DNA of 35,843 nt from an uncultured Bacteroidota bacterium. Lineage in GTDB: Bacteria; Bacteroidota; Bacteroidia; Flavobacteriales; Flavobacteriaceae. Shown here piece after piece: positions 1 through 9,868 of this stretch (positions within the stretch are counted from its first letter, which is position 1; every line of letters begins with the position of its first letter). The stretch lies in NCBI GenBank assembly GCA_902536935.1, contig CACAZM010000019.1, forward strand, positions 1-35,843, in the 5' to 3' direction. The notes beneath the pieces are model-generated. The model saw nothing but the letters and a program-made list of their open reading frames with translations, did no database searches and had not been told where the DNA came from. Both the position numbers and the translations under genes were made by a program.

Positions 1-928
1 GTAATATAACTTCAGGTGCTTTGATCTCGACCAAACGCTTAAGACGATTGTTACGGATAATGACTCTTCGATATAGATCGTTTAAGTCAGACGTGGCGAA
101 ACGACCACCATCAAGAGGCACCAAAGGACGTAGCTCTGGCGGAATGACCGGAATGGTCTTCATAATCATCCACTCTGGTCGGTTCTCGCGGTTCTTGTTG
201 GCTTCCCGGAATGATTCGACAACTTGAAGGCGTTTCAAGGCCTCAGTTTTTCTTTGTTTGGACGTTTCATTGTTGGCTTTGTCACGCAAATCGTAGGACA
301 ATCCGTCCAAGTCTATGCGACTCAACAATTCAATAAGACACTCTGCACCCATCTTCGCTATGAACTTCTCAGGGTCTGAGTCTTCAAGATATTGATTTTC
401 TGTTGGAAGCTTTTCAAGGATATCAAGGTACTCTTCTTCAGTCAGGAAGTCCATTTTTTGGACTGGCTCCCCTTCGGCATTAGTCGCCCCACCTGGTTGA
501 ATGACTACATATCGCTCATAATAGATTATCATGTCGAGCTTTTTCGAAGGAAGACCCAGAAGGTAACCAAGTTTGTTTGGAAGTGAACGGAAATACCAAA
601 TATGTGCAACAGGAACGATTAGACTTATATGTCCAACTCTATCTCTACGAACTTTTTTCTCGGTAACCTCTACACCACAACGGTCACAAATAATCCCTTT
701 GTAACGAATTCGCTTGTATTTTCCACAAGCACATTCAAAATCCTTGACAGGACCAAAAATACGCTCACAAAACAGACCGTCTCTCTCGGGCTTGTGCGTA
801 CGATAATTAATCGTTTCGGGCTTTAAAACCTCACCACGTGACTCTGCAAGAATCGTTTCTGGTGATGAAAGACCGATAGAAATTTTGTTAAAACTGATGG
901 TTTGCTGGTTGTCGTTAAATCTTGCCAT
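1..928 (-). CDS. rpoC: RNA polymerase subunit beta' (N-terminal part, gene continues past window edge)
   Basis: Largest catalytic subunit of RNA polymerase; about 309 N-terminal codons are present and the rest lies beyond base 1. The protein starts MARFNDNQQ and shows the beta' N-terminal zinc-binding module, with Cys66, Cys68, Cys81 and Cys84 in the CACGKYKR...CDRCGVEV arrangement, followed by the conserved VGHISL and AHIWYF segments of the clamp. The start is the ATG at 928, 19 nt after the rpoB stop, so it is the last visible gene of the ribosomal-protein/RNA polymerase operon. No Shine-Dalgarno sequence is seen, as for most genes here. The catalytic NADFDGD region is outside the window. 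Identification is certain. Confidence 0.98.
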   Translation of the reverse strand, partial: MARFNDNQQTISFNKISIGLSSPETILAESRGEVLKPETINYRTHKPERDGLFCERIFGPVKDFECACGKYKRIRYKGIICDRCGVEVTEKKVRRDRVGHISLIVPVAHIWYFRSLPNKLGYLLGLPSKKLDMIIYYERYVVIQPGGATNAEGEPVQKMDFLTEEEYLDILEKLPTENQYLEDSDPEKFIAKMGAECLIELLSRIDLDGLSYDLRDKANNETSKQRKTEALKRLQVVESFREANKNRENRPEWMIMKTIPVIPPELRPLVPLDGGRFATSDLNDLYRRVIIRNNRLKRLVEIKAPEVIL

Positions 929-947
929 TGTTTTCTAACGGATTTAA

Positions 948-3900
948 TTATTCTTCTAAACGTATATCGAGTCCAAGACCCTTTAGCTCGTGCATCAATA
1001 CATTGAAAGATTCTGGTAGCCCTGGTTTAGGCATGGCCTCACCTTTCACGATCGTTTCATATGTTTTTGCACGTCCGACCACATCATCTGATTTGACCGT
1101 AAGTATTTCTTGCAGTGTACTGGAAGCACCATAGGCCTCTAGTGCCCAAACTTCCATTTCCCCAAATCGCTGTCCCCCGAACTGCGCTTTACCACCAAGT
1201 GGTTGCTGCGTAATCAATGAATATGGCCCAATTGATCTTGAGTGCATTTTATCATCCACCATATGTCCGAGTTTTAGCATATAGATCACACCCACAGTTG
1301 CTGGTTGATCAAAACGTTCTCCAGTTCCGCCATCATAAAGATAGGTGTGTCCAAACTGAGGAATACCAGCTTCCTTGGAGATTTCGTCTACTTGGTCACT
1401 TGATGCGCCATCAAAAATTGGAGTTGCAAAGGTTTTCCCTAGTTTTTGCCCTGCCCAACCCAAAACAGTTTCATAAATCTGACCGATATTCATTCGGGAG
1501 GGTACCCCAAGTGGATTCAAAACAATATCAACTGGCGTTCCATCTTCCAAGAATGGCATGTCTTCCTGACGTACAATTCGTGCAACAATACCTTTGTTAC
1601 CGTGACGCCCAGCCATCTTATCCCCAACTTTTAGCTTGCGCTTCTTAGCGATATAAACCTTGGCTAGTTTTAAAATCCCTGCAGGAAGTTCATCGCCAAC
1701 CGATATGGTAAACTTATCTCGCCGTAATGCACCTTGTAAATCATTTTCTTTGATTTTATAATTATGCATCAAATTATTGACTAGGCCGTCGACATGATTA
1801 TCTACAGTCCACGTACCGCTAACTAAGTGAGCGTAATCATCAACTGCATTTAACATTTTCAATGTAAACTTCTTTCCCTTTGGCAAGACTTCCTCACCGA
1901 GGTCATTGAAAACACCTTGACAAGTTTTACCATTAAGAAGTGAAAATAACTTCTCAACAAGAATTGATTTCAACTCTTTAAACTTCACTTCAAACTCATC
2001 CTCGAGCTCAAGCAATTCTTGTTTGTCTTGCGTTCGACGTCTCTTGTCCTTAACAATACGTGTAAATAACTTTTTGTCGATAACCACCCCATTGAGTGAT
2101 GGAGGTGCTTTCAAAGACGCATCTTTTACATCGCCTGCTTTATCACCAAAAATGGCGCGCAATAGCTTTTCCTCTGGTGTTGGATCAGATTCTCCTTTTG
2201 GTGTAATTTTCCCAATCAAGATATCACCCGCATTTACCTCAGCACCGACACGAATCATACCGTTCTCGTCCAAATCCTTAGTGGCTTCTTCACTGACATT
2301 TGGAATATCGTTGGTCAACTCTTCTTTACCGAGTTTGGTATCGCGAACCTCTAAAGCATATTCGTCAATATGAATGGAGGTAAAGATATCATCCCGAACC
2401 ACTTTTTCAGAAATCACAATTGCGTCCTCAAAGTTATACCCCTTCCAAGGCATAAAAGCGACTTTCATATTACGACCAAGTGCGAGCTCACCATTTTGTG
2501 TGGCATAACCCTCACAAAGAACCTGACCTTTTTCAACGCGGTCTCCAACTTGGACAATTGGCTTAAGGTTGATAGTAGAACCTTGGTTGGTTTTTCTAAA
2601 CTTCACCAATGGATATTCCTTTTCGTCAGACTCAAAACTAATTAAACGATCTTCTTCGGAAGAGTTATACTTAATTTTGATGATGTTGGCATCAACGTAT
2701 GTCACCACACCCCCTGCTTCAGCATTGATTAATACTCTGGAATCTCTGGCGACCTGACGCTCTAGCCCAGTTCCTACAACAGGAACTTCTGGGCGTAGTA
2801 AAGGCACTGCCTGACGCATCATGTTTGAGCCCATCAATGCACGGTTCGCATCATCATGCTCTAAAAATGGAATTAGAGATGCAGAAATCGACGCAATCTG
2901 GTTTGGTGCAACGTCCATATAATCCACTTGAGATGGCTCAACTACTGGATAGTCAACTTCAGAACGTGCTATCAACTTATCCACATTAATTTTTCCATCC
3001 TTATCTTTGGAAACATGTGCCTGTGCAAATAGTTTTTCTTCCTCTTCCTCAGCAGTGAGGTATTGCATTTCACTGAAATCGACGACCCCATCGATGACTT
3101 TTCGATATGGTGTCTCGATAAACCCAAGGTTATTTACTTTCGCAAATACACTCAAGGAGGAAATCAAACCAATATTTGGCCCTTCAGGCGTTTCGATAGG
3201 ACACATACGACCATAATGTGTATAGTGAACATCGCGAACCTCGAACCCTGCTCTTTCCCTCGAAAGACCACCAGGGCCCAAAGCAGAGAGTCGTCGTTTG
3301 TGCGTAATCTCAGCAAGTGGGTTGGTTTGATCCATAAACTGAGAAAGCTGATTGGTTCCAAAGAAGGAATTAATAACAGAAGATAGGGTCTTGGCGTTGA
3401 TCAAGTCAATAGGAGTAAACACCTCATTGTCACGAACATTCATGCGCTCACGGATGGTACGTGCCATTCTTGAAAGGCCCACCCCAAACTGAGATGAAAG
3501 TTGCTCTCCTACTGTACGAACTCGACGGTTTGACAAGTGGTCAATATCATCAATTTCTGATTTAGAGTTAATCAACTCAATCAAATACTTAATAATTGTG
3601 ATGATATCATCTTTAGTTAAAACTTGTTTGTCCATTTCAATATCAAGTCCTAATTTTTTGTTCATTCGATAACGTCCAACTTCCCCGAGGTTATACCTTT
3701 GGTCAGAGAAAAACAGTTTATCGATAATCCCTCGAGCGGTTTCCTCATCGGGTGGTTCAGCATTACGCAACTGACGGTAAATATGCTCAACTGCCTCTTT
3801 TTCAGTGTTGGTTGGATCTTTTTGAAGAGTGTTGTGTATAATTGCATAGTCAGCTGATGCAAGGTCTTCTTTGTGTAGCAAAACCGTTTTAGCATTTGCT

Positions 3901-4754
3901 TCCACAATTTGATCTATATGTTCTTTTTCAAGAACAGTGTCTCGATCTAAAACAATCTCGTTTCTTTCAATCGAAACAACCTCACCAGTATCTTCATCTA
4001 CAAAATCCTCAAACCAAGTATTAAGAACACGAGCAGCTAATTTTCTCCCCAATACCTTTTTCAAACCGGCTTTGGATACTTTGATTTCCTCAGCAAGATC
4101 AAAAATCTCCAAAATGTCTTTATCTCTTTCAAAACCTATAGCACGGAAAAGAGTTGTAACAGGTAATTTCTTTTTACGATCGATATATGCATACATCACA
4201 CTATTGATGTCTGTCGCAAATTCAATCCATGATCCCTTAAATGGAATTACTCGAGCCGAGTAAAGTTTCGTTCCATTTGCATGGTATGACTGGCCAAAGA
4301 AAACACCTGGAGACCTGTGGAGTTGTGAAACCACAATCCGCTCTGCGCCATTAATCACAAAAGTACCACTTGGCGTCATGTATGGAATGGTTCCTAAAAA
4401 CACATCTTGTACTATCGTTTCAAAATCCTCATGCTCAGGATCAGTGCAATACAATTTCAAGCGAGCTTTTAAAGGAACGCTGTATGTCAGTCCACGCTCA
4501 ATACACTCAATGATGGAGTATCTTGGCGGGTCGACAAAATAGTCGAGAAACTCTAAAACAAACTGATTCCGGGTATCGGAGATTGGAAAATTCTCTTTAA
4601 AAGTGTTAAAGAGACCTTCATTGTCGCGTTCGTTTGACTTAGTTTCTAGTTGAAAAAAGTCTTGAAAAGATTTGATTTGTATGTCCAGGAAATCGGGATA
4701 TTCAGGCGTTTGGATAGCCGAGGAAAAATTGAGTCTTTCAGAAGTTGTAGACAT
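948..4754 (-). CDS. rpoB: RNA polymerase subunit beta
   Basis: Catalytic-core beta subunit of RNA polymerase, 1268 aa from the ATG at 4754. A TTG two codons upstream would extend it slightly but is less likely. The rifampicin-binding cluster is complete at about residues 464-500 ([13 protein letters not shown]...[13 protein letters not shown]). Residues equivalent to E. coli Q513, D516, H526 and S531 (here Q472, D475, H485, S490) are all wild type, so nothing here predicts rifampicin resistance. The C-terminus carries the usual [24 protein letters not shown] segment that contacts beta'. It lies 115 bp downstream of rplL, with a hairpin in that gap, and 19 bp upstream of rpoC, the standard order. 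Confidence 0.98.
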   Translation of the reverse strand: MSTTSERLNFSSAIQTPEYPDFLDIQIKSFQDFFQLETKSNERDNEGLFNTFKENFPISDTRNQFVLEFLDYFVDPPRYSIIECIERGLTYSVPLKARLKLYCTDPEHEDFETIVQDVFLGTIPYMTPSGTFVINGAERIVVSQLHRSPGVFFGQSYHANGTKLYSARVIPFKGSWIEFATDINSVMYAYIDRKKKLPVTTLFRAIGFERDKDILEIFDLAEEIKVSKAGLKKVLGRKLAARVLNTWFEDFVDEDTGEVVSIERNEIVLDRDTVLEKEHIDQIVEANAKTVLLHKEDLASADYAIIHNTLQKDPTNTEKEAVEHIYRQLRNAEPPDEETARGIIDKLFFSDQRYNLGEVGRYRMNKKLGLDIEMDKQVLTKDDIITIIKYLIELINSKSEIDDIDHLSNRRVRTVGEQLSSQFGVGLSRMARTIRERMNVRDNEVFTPIDLINAKTLSSVINSFFGTNQLSQFMDQTNPLAEITHKRRLSALGPGGLSRERAGFEVRDVHYTHYGRMCPIETPEGPNIGLISSLSVFAKVNNLGFIETPYRKVIDGVVDFSEMQYLTAEEEEEKLFAQAHVSKDKDGKINVDKLIARSEVDYPVVEPSQVDYMDVAPNQIASISASLIPFLEHDDANRALMGSNMMRQAVPLLRPEVPVVGTGLERQVARDSRVLINAEAGGVVTYVDANIIKIKYNSSEEDRLISFESDEKEYPLVKFRKTNQGSTINLKPIVQVGDRVEKGQVLCEGYATQNGELALGRNMKVAFMPWKGYNFEDAIVISEKVVRDDIFTSIHIDEYALEVRDTKLGKEELTNDIPNVSEEATKDLDENGMIRVGAEVNAGDILIGKITPKGESDPTPEEKLLRAIFGDKAGDVKDASLKAPPSLNGVVIDKKLFTRIVKDKRRRTQDKQELLELEDEFEVKFKELKSILVEKLFSLLNGKTCQGVFNDLGEEVLPKGKKFTLKMLNAVDDYAHLVSGTWTVDNHVDGLVNNLMHNYKIKENDLQGALRRDKFTISVGDELPAGILKLAKVYIAKKRKLKVGDKMAGRHGNKGIVARIVRQEDMPFLEDGTPVDIVLNPLGVPSRMNIGQIYETVLGWAGQKLGKTFATPIFDGASSDQVDEISKEAGIPQFGHTYLYDGGTGERFDQPATVGVIYMLKLGHMVDDKMHSRSIGPYSLITQQPLGGKAQFGGQRFGEMEVWALEAYGASSTLQEILTVKSDDVVGRAKTYETIVKGEAMPKPGLPESFNVLMHELKGLGLDIRLEE

Positions 4755-4802
4755 GAACAAAAATGTGTTTATTACAAAAAATTAATACAGCAATGCTGCT
4801 AT

Positions 4803-4849
4803 CGTTTTAAAAACGACGCTAAGGCCAACGGATAAATCCGTGGCCTTAG
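4803..4849 (-). terminator. rplL-rpoB intergenic hairpin (candidate attenuator)
   Basis: Read on the minus strand, 4849 to 4819 folds into a stem of 13 pairs with a single bulged base (4828) and a TAAA loop. The outer arms are CTAAGGCCA (4841-4849 pairing with 4819-4827) and the inner arm is CGGA/TCCG. It is followed by CGTCGTTTTTAAAACG, which contains a T run and a second small inverted repeat at 4803-4815. In E. coli the same spacer holds a partial terminator that lowers rpoBC relative to rplJL; a similar role is inferred here from position and shape. Confidence 0.65.
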
Positions 4850-4869
4850 TTATGTTTGTTGAGTAGGGT

Positions 4870-5247
4870 TTATTTTAACTCAACCTCTGCTCCAGCTTCT
4901 TCTAAAGAAGATTTTAGGCCTTCTGCTTCGTCTTTGGCTATGCCCTCTTTTATTGGGCTTGGTGCGTTATCAACCAATTCTTTAGCTTCTTTTAAGCCAA
5001 GACCAGTCAACTCCTTAACCAATTTTACGACAGCAAGCTTAGAACCGCCAGCAGCTTTGAGAATTACGTCAAATTCTGACTTCTCTTCACCACCAGCGTC
5101 ACCGCCTGCAGCAGGGCCTGCAGCAACTGCAACCGCAGCAGCAGCTGGCTCAATACCATACTCTTCTTTTAAAATCTCTGCCAACTCATTCACTTCTTTT
5201 ACCGTGAGGTTGACTAACTGTTCTGCAAAATCTTTTAAATCTGCCAT
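4870..5247 (-). CDS. rplL: 50S ribosomal protein bL12 (L7/L12)
   Basis: Stalk protein of the large subunit, 125 aa, that recruits translational GTPases. The N-terminal dimerisation helix (residues 1-30, [15 protein letters not shown]) is followed by an Ala/Gly-rich hinge (about 35-55) and the globular C-terminal domain with [20 protein letters not shown]. Length and composition are typical. It lies 36 bp downstream of rplJ, whose product anchors it to the ribosome. No Shine-Dalgarno sequence; the upstream region is AT-rich. Confidence 0.98.
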   Translation of the reverse strand: MADLKDFAEQLVNLTVKEVNELAEILKEEYGIEPAAAAVAVAAGPAAGGDAGGEEKSEFDVILKAAGGSKLAVVKLVKELTGLGLKEAKELVDNAPSPIKEGIAKDEAEGLKSSLEEAGAEVELK

Positions 5248-5283
5248 TTTGAACGTATTTATTATAAATTTATGTTAACAATT

Positions 5284-5805
5284 TTATGCTTCCTTTTCAG
5301 CAAGCGTTTTTATAATTCCAGCTAGGGATCCACTACTTGTTTGAAGTGCAGAAACCACATTTTTTGCAGGTGATTGAAGTAGGGTAATGATTTCCCCTAT
5401 CAATTCATCCTTTGACTTAATGTTGACAAGTGCCTCTACTTGGTCGTCGCCCAAATAAACAGCTTCTTCGATATAAGCGCCTTTCAAAATCGGACGATCT
5501 GATTTTTTACGAAAGTCCTTGATCACTTTTGCAGGTCCGTTTCCTGATTCTGAAAACATCATTGCTGTGTTTCCTTTAAGGACACCTGTTAAGTCACCAA
5601 AATCTTTATCAGAAGCTTCCATGGCTTTCGCCAACAATGTATTCTTAACAACAGTCAGTTTTACTCCCGCCTTAAAACATGCGCGACGCAAGCTTGAGGT
5701 AGTTAACGCATCCAAATCTGAAACATCTGTTAAATAGATGTTTTGATTTTCTGCCAACTGTGCTGTTAGTTCTTCGATAGCTTGCATTTTCTCTTGTTTC
5801 GTCAT
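5284..5805 (-). CDS. rplJ: 50S ribosomal protein uL10
   Basis: Ribosomal stalk base, 173 aa. It binds 23S rRNA near the GTPase centre and carries the bL12 dimers on its C-terminal helix. It has the conserved start MTKQEKMQAIEELTAQL and the LRxxxKxxxVxLTVVKNTLLAKA block of the RNA-binding domain. Only 19 bp separates it from rplA, so the long L10-binding leader known from other phyla has no room directly upstream. Any autoregulation would need a site inside rplA or further away. Confidence 0.97.
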   Translation of the reverse strand: MTKQEKMQAIEELTAQLAENQNIYLTDVSDLDALTTSSLRRACFKAGVKLTVVKNTLLAKAMEASDKDFGDLTGVLKGNTAMMFSESGNGPAKVIKDFRKKSDRPILKGAYIEEAVYLGDDQVEALVNIKSKDELIGEIITLLQSPAKNVVSALQTSSGSLAGIIKTLAEKEA

Positions 5806-5824
5806 AATATAGATTCGCTATCCG

Positions 5825-6514
5825 TTAAACATTTTTAAATTCCACAGGGATGCTTGGACTCATTGTACTCGACATGGATACACTCTTAATGTATACCCCT
5901 TTTGCGCTTGACGGCTTGAGTTTGACCAATGTCTGCAAGAGCTCATTGGCATTTCCCAAGATTTTATCAGCATCAAAAGATACCTTTCCAATGGAGGTAT
6001 GCACGATGCCTGTTTTGTCAACTTTAAAATCAATCTTACCACCCTTTACGTCGCTTACGGCCTTGCCAATATCCATAGTAACGGTTCCCGTTTTTGGATT
6101 TGGCATCAAACCACGAGGGCCAAGCACACGACCTAACGGTCCCAGCTTACCCATAACGCTTGGCATGGTAACGATGACATCAACGTCTGTCCATCCATCT
6201 TTGATTTTCTGCAAATATTCATCTAGCCCCACATAATCAGCACCAGCTTCTTTTGCTTCAGACTCCTTGTCAGGAGTCACCAAAGCCAAAACCGAAACTG
6301 TTTTACCGGTTCCATGAGGAAGAGTAACTACACCACGTACCATTTGGTCGGCTTTTCGAGGGTCTACACCCAAACGAACAGCCATGTCTACCGATGCGTC
6401 AAACTTGGTTGTCGTTATCTCTTTAACCAACGATGCAGCATCTGCCAAGGAATACAAACTCGCACGATCAATCTTTGATAGTGCCTCTTTTCTTTTTTTG
6501 GAAATTTTTGCCAT
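5825..6514 (-). CDS. rplA: 50S ribosomal protein uL1
   Basis: Large-subunit protein of the mobile L1 stalk, 229 aa, binding 23S rRNA near the E site. The family core is present: [13 protein letters not shown] (about residues 59-71), the [15 protein letters not shown] signature and the C-terminal [11 protein letters not shown] strand. It starts [11 protein letters not shown], 17 bp after the rplK stop. In many bacteria L1 represses its own operon by binding the rplK leader; I could not identify such a site by eye here. Confidence 0.98.
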   Translation of the reverse strand: MAKISKKRKEALSKIDRASLYSLADAASLVKEITTTKFDASVDMAVRLGVDPRKADQMVRGVVTLPHGTGKTVSVLALVTPDKESEAKEAGADYVGLDEYLQKIKDGWTDVDVIVTMPSVMGKLGPLGRVLGPRGLMPNPKTGTVTMDIGKAVSDVKGGKIDFKVDKTGIVHTSIGKVSFDADKILGNANELLQTLVKLKPSSAKGVYIKSVSMSSTMSPSIPVEFKNV

Positions 6515-6531
6515 TGTATTTCAATTGATGG

Positions 6532-6969
6532 TTAAAAAGGAGCTTGACCTTTAACTGTTAGCCCCATTGATCTAGCGGTTCCCGCAACCATTTTCATGGC
6601 TGACTCAACCGTAAATGCATTTAAATCTTGCATTTTATCTTCAGCAATGTTGCGCACTTGTTCCCAAGTTACGCTTGCTACTTTGCTTCGGTTGGGTTCA
6701 CCTGATCCTTTTTTAACCTTTGCGGCTTCCAAGAGTTGAACGGCTGCAGGTGGTGTCTTTACAACAAAATCAAATGATTTATCTGCATAGACGGAGATCA
6801 CAACTGGTAAAACTTTTCCAGCTTTATCTTGGGTTCTTGCATTGAACTGTTTGCAAAACTCCATAATGTTCACTCCTGCGGCACCTAAAGCGGGTCCAAC
6901 CGGTGGCGATGGATTCGCAGCACCTCCCCTAACTTGTAGCTTTACTACTTTACTTACTTCTTTTGCCAT
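6532..6969 (-). CDS. rplK: 50S ribosomal protein uL11
   Basis: Protein of the GTPase-associated centre, 145 aa, which binds the thiostrepton-region rRNA helices. The N-terminal domain has the [23 protein letters not shown] proline-rich segment (about residues 9-31) and the C-terminal domain ends [18 protein letters not shown], both diagnostic. It follows nusG after a 63 bp gap in which I see no convincing promoter, so it is probably read through from nusG. Confidence 0.98.
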   Translation of the reverse strand: MAKEVSKVVKLQVRGGAANPSPPVGPALGAAGVNIMEFCKQFNARTQDKAGKVLPVVISVYADKSFDFVVKTPPAAVQLLEAAKVKKGSGEPNRSKVASVTWEQVRNIAEDKMQDLNAFTVESAMKMVAGTARSMGLTVKGQAPF

Positions 6970-7032
6970 TGTTTAAACGTATTGACCTCGCCGCATGGAA
7001 GCTGCTTTGAAATCGGGTAATTATAACACTTT

Positions 7033-7584
7033 TTATATTTTCTCTACTTGCATGTATGAAAGCTCTAATGGAGTCTTTCGACCAAATATTTTTACCATCA
7101 CTTCCAACTTGCGTTTTTCTTCATTGATTTTTTCAATCGTTCCATTAAAACCATTAAAAGGTCCATCAATCACTTTAACTGTTTCTGAAAGTTTAAATGG
7201 GATTGCAACATTTTCAGACTGTACAGCCAATTCATCGACTTTCCCAAGCATCCTATTAACCTCAGAGCTACGAAGTGGAACTGGCTCGCCGCCTTTGGTT
7301 TCACCCAAAAATCCAATCACATTTGTAATCGAACGAATCACGTGAGGTACTTCCCCAGACAAATTGGCCTTAACCATGATATATCCTGGAAAGAACACAC
7401 GCTCTTTATTGATTTTTTTTCCTTTGCGGATTTGAATCACTTTTTCCGTTGGTACGAGAACATCCTCCACAAAACTTGTAAGACCATGTCTTTCAATTTC
7501 AGACTCGATATAAGTCTTAATTTTATTTTCCTGTCCACTCACTGCCCGAACAACATACCACTTTTTAACATCTGTATCTGTCAT
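7033..7584 (-). CDS. nusG: Transcription elongation/antitermination factor NusG
   Basis: Binds the RNA polymerase clamp and modulates pausing, termination and coupling to the ribosome. The protein is 183 aa: NGN domain at residues 1-120 (KKWYVVRAVSGQENKIKTY, FFPGYIMV) and a KOW domain at about 130-183 with VKVIDGPFNGFNGTIEKI. No extra domain is inserted, unlike the long NusG of some phyla. It begins 8 bp after secE, the near-universal secE-nusG pair. Confidence 0.98.
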   Translation of the reverse strand: MTDTDVKKWYVVRAVSGQENKIKTYIESEIERHGLTSFVEDVLVPTEKVIQIRKGKKINKERVFFPGYIMVKANLSGEVPHVIRSITNVIGFLGETKGGEPVPLRSSEVNRMLGKVDELAVQSENVAIPFKLSETVKVIDGPFNGFNGTIEKINEEKRKLEVMVKIFGRKTPLELSYMQVEKI

Positions 7585-7592
7585 CTTTATGA

Positions 7593-7778
7593 TTATGAAA
7601 TGAGTTGAAAATAAAATTTAACTGCACGAGAAAGAACAGAATCAGCACCCCATATGGCAAGGGAAAAGAGAATCGAAAACACGATAACGACTGTAGTGAG
7701 CCGTTGCAATTCAGACCAGGACGTCCAAGTCACATGTTTTTTTAGTTCCTCAAAGGATTCTTTCACATATTGAATCAT
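7593..7778 (-). CDS. secE: Preprotein translocase subunit SecE
   Basis: Small membrane subunit of the SecYEG translocon, 61 aa from the ATG at 7778. It has a short amphipathic N-terminal helix (YVKESFEELKKHVTWTSWSEL) and a single transmembrane segment at about residues 29-50 (VVIVFSILFSLAIWGADSV), the one-TM form typical outside enterobacteria. Reading could extend upstream in frame, but that would run into tRNA-Trp, so the start at 7778, 18 nt after the tRNA, is preferred. Confidence 0.96.
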   Translation of the reverse strand: MIQYVKESFEELKKHVTWTSWSELQRLTTVVIVFSILFSLAIWGADSVLSRAVKFYFQLIS

Positions 7779-7796
7779 AGCAATACTTACAATTTG

Positions 7797-7869
7797 CACG
7801 GGTTGAGAGGCTCGAACTCCCGACACCTGGTTTTGGAGACCAGTGCTCTACCAACTGAGCTAAACCCGT
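7797..7869 (-). tRNA. trnW: tRNA-Trp (CCA)
   Basis: A 73-nt cloverleaf on the minus strand. The acceptor stem is ACGGGTT/AACCCGT, the D arm GCTC/GAGC, the anticodon stem CTGGT/ACCAG with loop CTCCAAA (anticodon CCA), and the T arm GGGAG/CTCTC around TTCGAGC. The discriminator base is G. No CCA end is encoded. It sits between tuf and secE; tRNA processing would separate the tuf message from secE-nusG. Confidence 0.98.
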
Positions 7870-7940
7870 CTCTGTTAGTGTTCGCGCTCCTGTACCTCGC
7901 TTGTCGAAGTTCGATACACCTTAGTTAAATCTGATACAAG

Positions 7941-7966
7941 AGGTGTCATGCATCAGTATGACACCT
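7941..7966 (-). terminator. Hairpin between tuf and tRNA-Trp (weak terminator or processing structure)
   Basis: Perfect 8-bp inverted repeat AGGTGTCA (7941-7948) / TGACACCT (7959-7966) around a 10-nt loop, downstream of the tuf stop on the minus strand. The sequence following it in the direction of transcription (TCTTGTATCAGATTTAAC) has no clean T run, so complete termination is doubtful. It may instead protect the 3' end of the tuf mRNA after tRNA cleavage. Confidence 0.4.
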
Positions 7967-7991
7967 TGTATAATGAACGTATATAAATATT

Positions 7992-9179
7992 TTAGTCTAG
8001 GATTTCTGTCACCTGACCAGCTCCTACTGTACGACCACCTTCGCGTATAGCAAATCGTAAACCAACGCTTAGAGCAATGGGTGAGATCAAATCTACCTCG
8101 ATGGTTAGGTTGTCACCAGGCATTACCATTTCGACTCCGGTAGGGAGATTAATATTACCAGTAACGTCTGTTGTACGAACATAAAACTGAGGACGGTAAT
8201 TGTTGTGGAATGGCGTATGACGTCCACCCTCTTCTTTTTTCAATATATATACCTCAGCTTTAAACTTAGCATGTGGAGTAACCGAGCCTGGCTTACAAAT
8301 TACCATACCCCTTTTAATATCTGTTTTCTCAATACCACGTAGAAGGATGCCAACGTTGTCACCGGCTTCACCACGATCTAATATTTTGCGGAACATTTCA
8401 ACACCTGTAATAGTAGAATCTAACTTCTCAGCTCCCATTCCGATAATATCAACACCATCACCAGAGTTTGCAACGCCTGTTTCGATTCGACCAGTTGCTA
8501 CTGTACCACGACCTGTAATTGAAAATACATCCTCAATTGGCATTAAAAAGTCTTTGTCGACATCACGCTTTGGTAATTCGATCCAGTTATCAACTTCTTC
8601 CATGAGTTTCATGACAGATTCAACCCATTTTTGCTCGCCGTTCAATGCACCAAGGGCAGAACCCAAGATTACAGGCCCGTTGTCGCCATCGTACTCGTAA
8701 AAACTTAATAATTCACGAACTTCCATTTCAACGAGCTCGAGAAGTTCCTCGTCGTCAACCATGTCAGCTTTATTTAAGAATACAACAATACGTGGTACCC
8801 CAACCTGACGCCCAAGAAGTATGTGCTCACGAGTTTGTGGCATTGGACCGTCTGTAGCAGCAACCACAAGGATCGCTCCATCCATTTGTGCGGCACCCGT
8901 GACCATATTCTTAACATAGTCGGCGTGACCAGGACAGTCAACGTGTGCATAGTGACGGTTTGCAGTTTGATATTCAACGTGTGAGGTATTGATTGTGATT
9001 CCTCTTTCTTTTTCTTCGGGTGCGTTGTCAATTTGGTCAAAGCTTCGCGCCTCTGAATATCCAGCGTCAGCTAATACTTTAGTGATTGCAGCCGTAAGGG
9101 TTGTTTTTCCATGGTCAACATGTCCTATAGTACCAATATTTAGGTGGGGTTTTGACCGATCAAAGGTTTCCTTTGCCAT
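7992..9179 (-). CDS. tuf: Translation elongation factor EF-Tu
   Basis: GTPase that delivers aminoacyl-tRNA to the ribosome, 395 aa. The nucleotide-binding motifs are intact: G1 GHVDHGKT (residues 19-26), G3 DCPGH (81-85) and G4 NKAD (136-139). Domains 2 and 3 end with the usual [19 protein letters not shown]. It is flanked by four tRNA genes upstream and tRNA-Trp downstream, the same neighbourhood as tufB in E. coli. A -7-like box lies 32 nt before the ATG, and no Shine-Dalgarno sequence is present. Confidence 0.99.
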   Translation of the reverse strand: MAKETFDRSKPHLNIGTIGHVDHGKTTLTAAITKVLADAGYSEARSFDQIDNAPEEKERGITINTSHVEYQTANRHYAHVDCPGHADYVKNMVTGAAQMDGAILVVAATDGPMPQTREHILLGRQVGVPRIVVFLNKADMVDDEELLELVEMEVRELLSFYEYDGDNGPVILGSALGALNGEQKWVESVMKLMEEVDNWIELPKRDVDKDFLMPIEDVFSITGRGTVATGRIETGVANSGDGVDIIGMGAEKLDSTITGVEMFRKILDRGEAGDNVGILLRGIEKTDIKRGMVICKPGSVTPHAKFKAEVYILKKEEGGRHTPFHNNYRPQFYVRTTDVTGNINLPTGVEMVMPGDNLTIEVDLISPIALSVGLRFAIREGGRTVGAGQVTEILD

Positions 9180-9211
9180 AATGTTTTTCGTTTATGCTTT
9201 TAAAATGAGCG

Positions 9212-9219
9212 CAAATATA
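9212..9219 (-). promoter_or_regulatory. Candidate -7 element upstream of tuf, in a 290-bp gene-free stretch
   Basis: Minus-strand TATATTTG, matching the Bacteroidota -7 consensus TAnnTTTG, 32 nt before the tuf ATG. The nearest TTTG (9235-9238) is only 15 nt away, shorter than the usual 19-21, so the -33 part is uncertain. The rest of the stretch between tuf and tRNA-Thr (9180-9469) is AT-rich. Apart from the hairpin at 9453-9471 I see no gene or RNA in it. Confidence 0.5.
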
Positions 9220-9452
9220 ATTATTTATTCTTAACAAACCTTGTTGGAATGGTAAAAATTTTGGATTTATATGGACTGGAAATATAATAGACTTTTGTAC
9301 TGCAAAAAATCAATAATAAAAATAGTATTCAGAAGCTCAATTTTTCCACTTTGCTAGACAGTAAAACGATTACATAATGGTGTAAAGCAAGTTAAAACAA
9401 AACTAGGTGACTTGTTTAAGTTGAAATTTAAAATATAAAGTGAAATTTTTAA

Positions 9453-9471
9453 CTCTCTAAAAATCAGAGAG
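9453..9471 (-). terminator. Candidate terminator at the end of the tRNA cluster
   Basis: Inverted repeat CTCTCT (9453-9458) / AGAGAG (9466-9471) with a 7-nt loop; read on the minus strand it is followed by TTAAAAATTTC. It overlaps the last two bases of tRNA-Thr(GGT), so it could form only before 3' processing or in competition with the tRNA. Stem strength is modest. Confidence 0.35.
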
Positions 9472-9541
9472 CCAATGACGAGATTTGAACTCGTGACCTC
9501 TTCCTTACCAAGGAAACGCTCTACCCCTGAGCTACATCGGC
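9470..9541 (-). tRNA. tRNA-Thr (GGT)
   Basis: A 72-nt cloverleaf: acceptor GCCGATG/CATTGGC (one G-T pair), D arm GCTC/GAGC, anticodon loop TTGGTAA (anticodon GGT), T arm ACGAG/CTCGT around TTCAAAT. Last of four tandem tRNAs; no encoded CCA. Confidence 0.97.
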
Positions 9542-9570
9542 AGTGCAGGTCGTTTGGCATGACCTTATTG

Positions 9571-9643
9571 AGCGGGAGACCGGGTTCGAACCGGCGACAT
9601 TCAGCTTGGAAGGCTGACGCTCTACCAACTGAGCTACTCCCGC
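9571..9643 (-). tRNA. tRNA-Gly (TCC)
   Basis: A 73-nt cloverleaf: acceptor GCGGGAG/CTCCCGC, anticodon stem TCAGC/GCTGA with loop CTTCCAA (anticodon TCC), T arm GCCGG/CCGGT around TTCGAAC. Third of the tandem cluster, 29 nt before tRNA-Thr(GGT). Confidence 0.97.
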
Positions 9644-9662
9644 ATTATTATAATTTATATTG

Positions 9663-9745
9663 TGGGGAGAGCAGGATTCGAACCTGCGAAGGTAAAAACC
9701 AACAGATTTACAGTCTGTCCTCGTTGGCCGCTTGAGTATCTCCCC
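9663..9745 (-). tRNA. tRNA-Tyr (GTA)
   Basis: An 83-nt class II tRNA with a long variable arm. Acceptor GGGGAGA/TCTCCCC, anticodon stem ACAGA/TCTGT with loop CTGTAAA (anticodon GTA), T arm GCAGG/CCTGC around TTCGAAT. Second of the tandem cluster. Confidence 0.97.
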
Positions 9746-9771
9746 AAAATGTCAATGAACTGATTTAGTTG

Positions 9772-9845
9772 AGCCGATGGAGGGACTCGAACCCACGACC
9801 TGCTGATTACAAATCAGCTGCTCTAGCCAGCTGAGCTACATCGGC
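9772..9845 (-). tRNA. tRNA-Thr (TGT)
   Basis: A 74-nt cloverleaf: acceptor GCCGATG/CATCGGC, anticodon stem GCTGA/TCAGC with loop TTTGTAA (anticodon TGT), T arm GTGGG/CCCTC around TTCGAGT. First of the cluster; a near-consensus promoter lies just upstream. Confidence 0.97.
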
Positions 9846-9849
9846 AACT

Positions 9850-9865
9850 ACCGCTTTAAAGCGGT
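9850..9865. repeat. 16-bp perfect palindrome between promoter and first tRNA
   Basis: ACCGCTTTAAAGCGGT reads identically on both strands. It lies 4 nt before tRNA-Thr(TGT) and right at the transcription start predicted from the promoter at 9869-9900. It could be an operator over +1 or a short 5' hairpin in the precursor. Confidence 0.6.
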
Positions 9866-9868
9866 TTG

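Noticed and set aside
3411-3580. Possible rifampicin-resistance changes in rpoB
   Set aside because: All key positions (Q472, D475, H485, S490) are the sensitive-type residues.
948-4754. Many plus-strand open frames opposite rpoB, tuf and the ribosomal genes
   Set aside because: They mirror conserved genes in antisense, have no promoters or recognisable motifs and are expected by chance from codon bias.
6970-7032. L1-binding autoregulatory leader before rplK
   Set aside because: The 63-bp spacer has some pairing potential, but I could not match it to the known L1 site by eye; a covariance-model search would decide.
7779-7826. Longer SecE N-terminus reading into tRNA-Trp
   Set aside because: The extra 16 codons overlap the tRNA 3' half; the ATG at 7778 gives a normal SecE.
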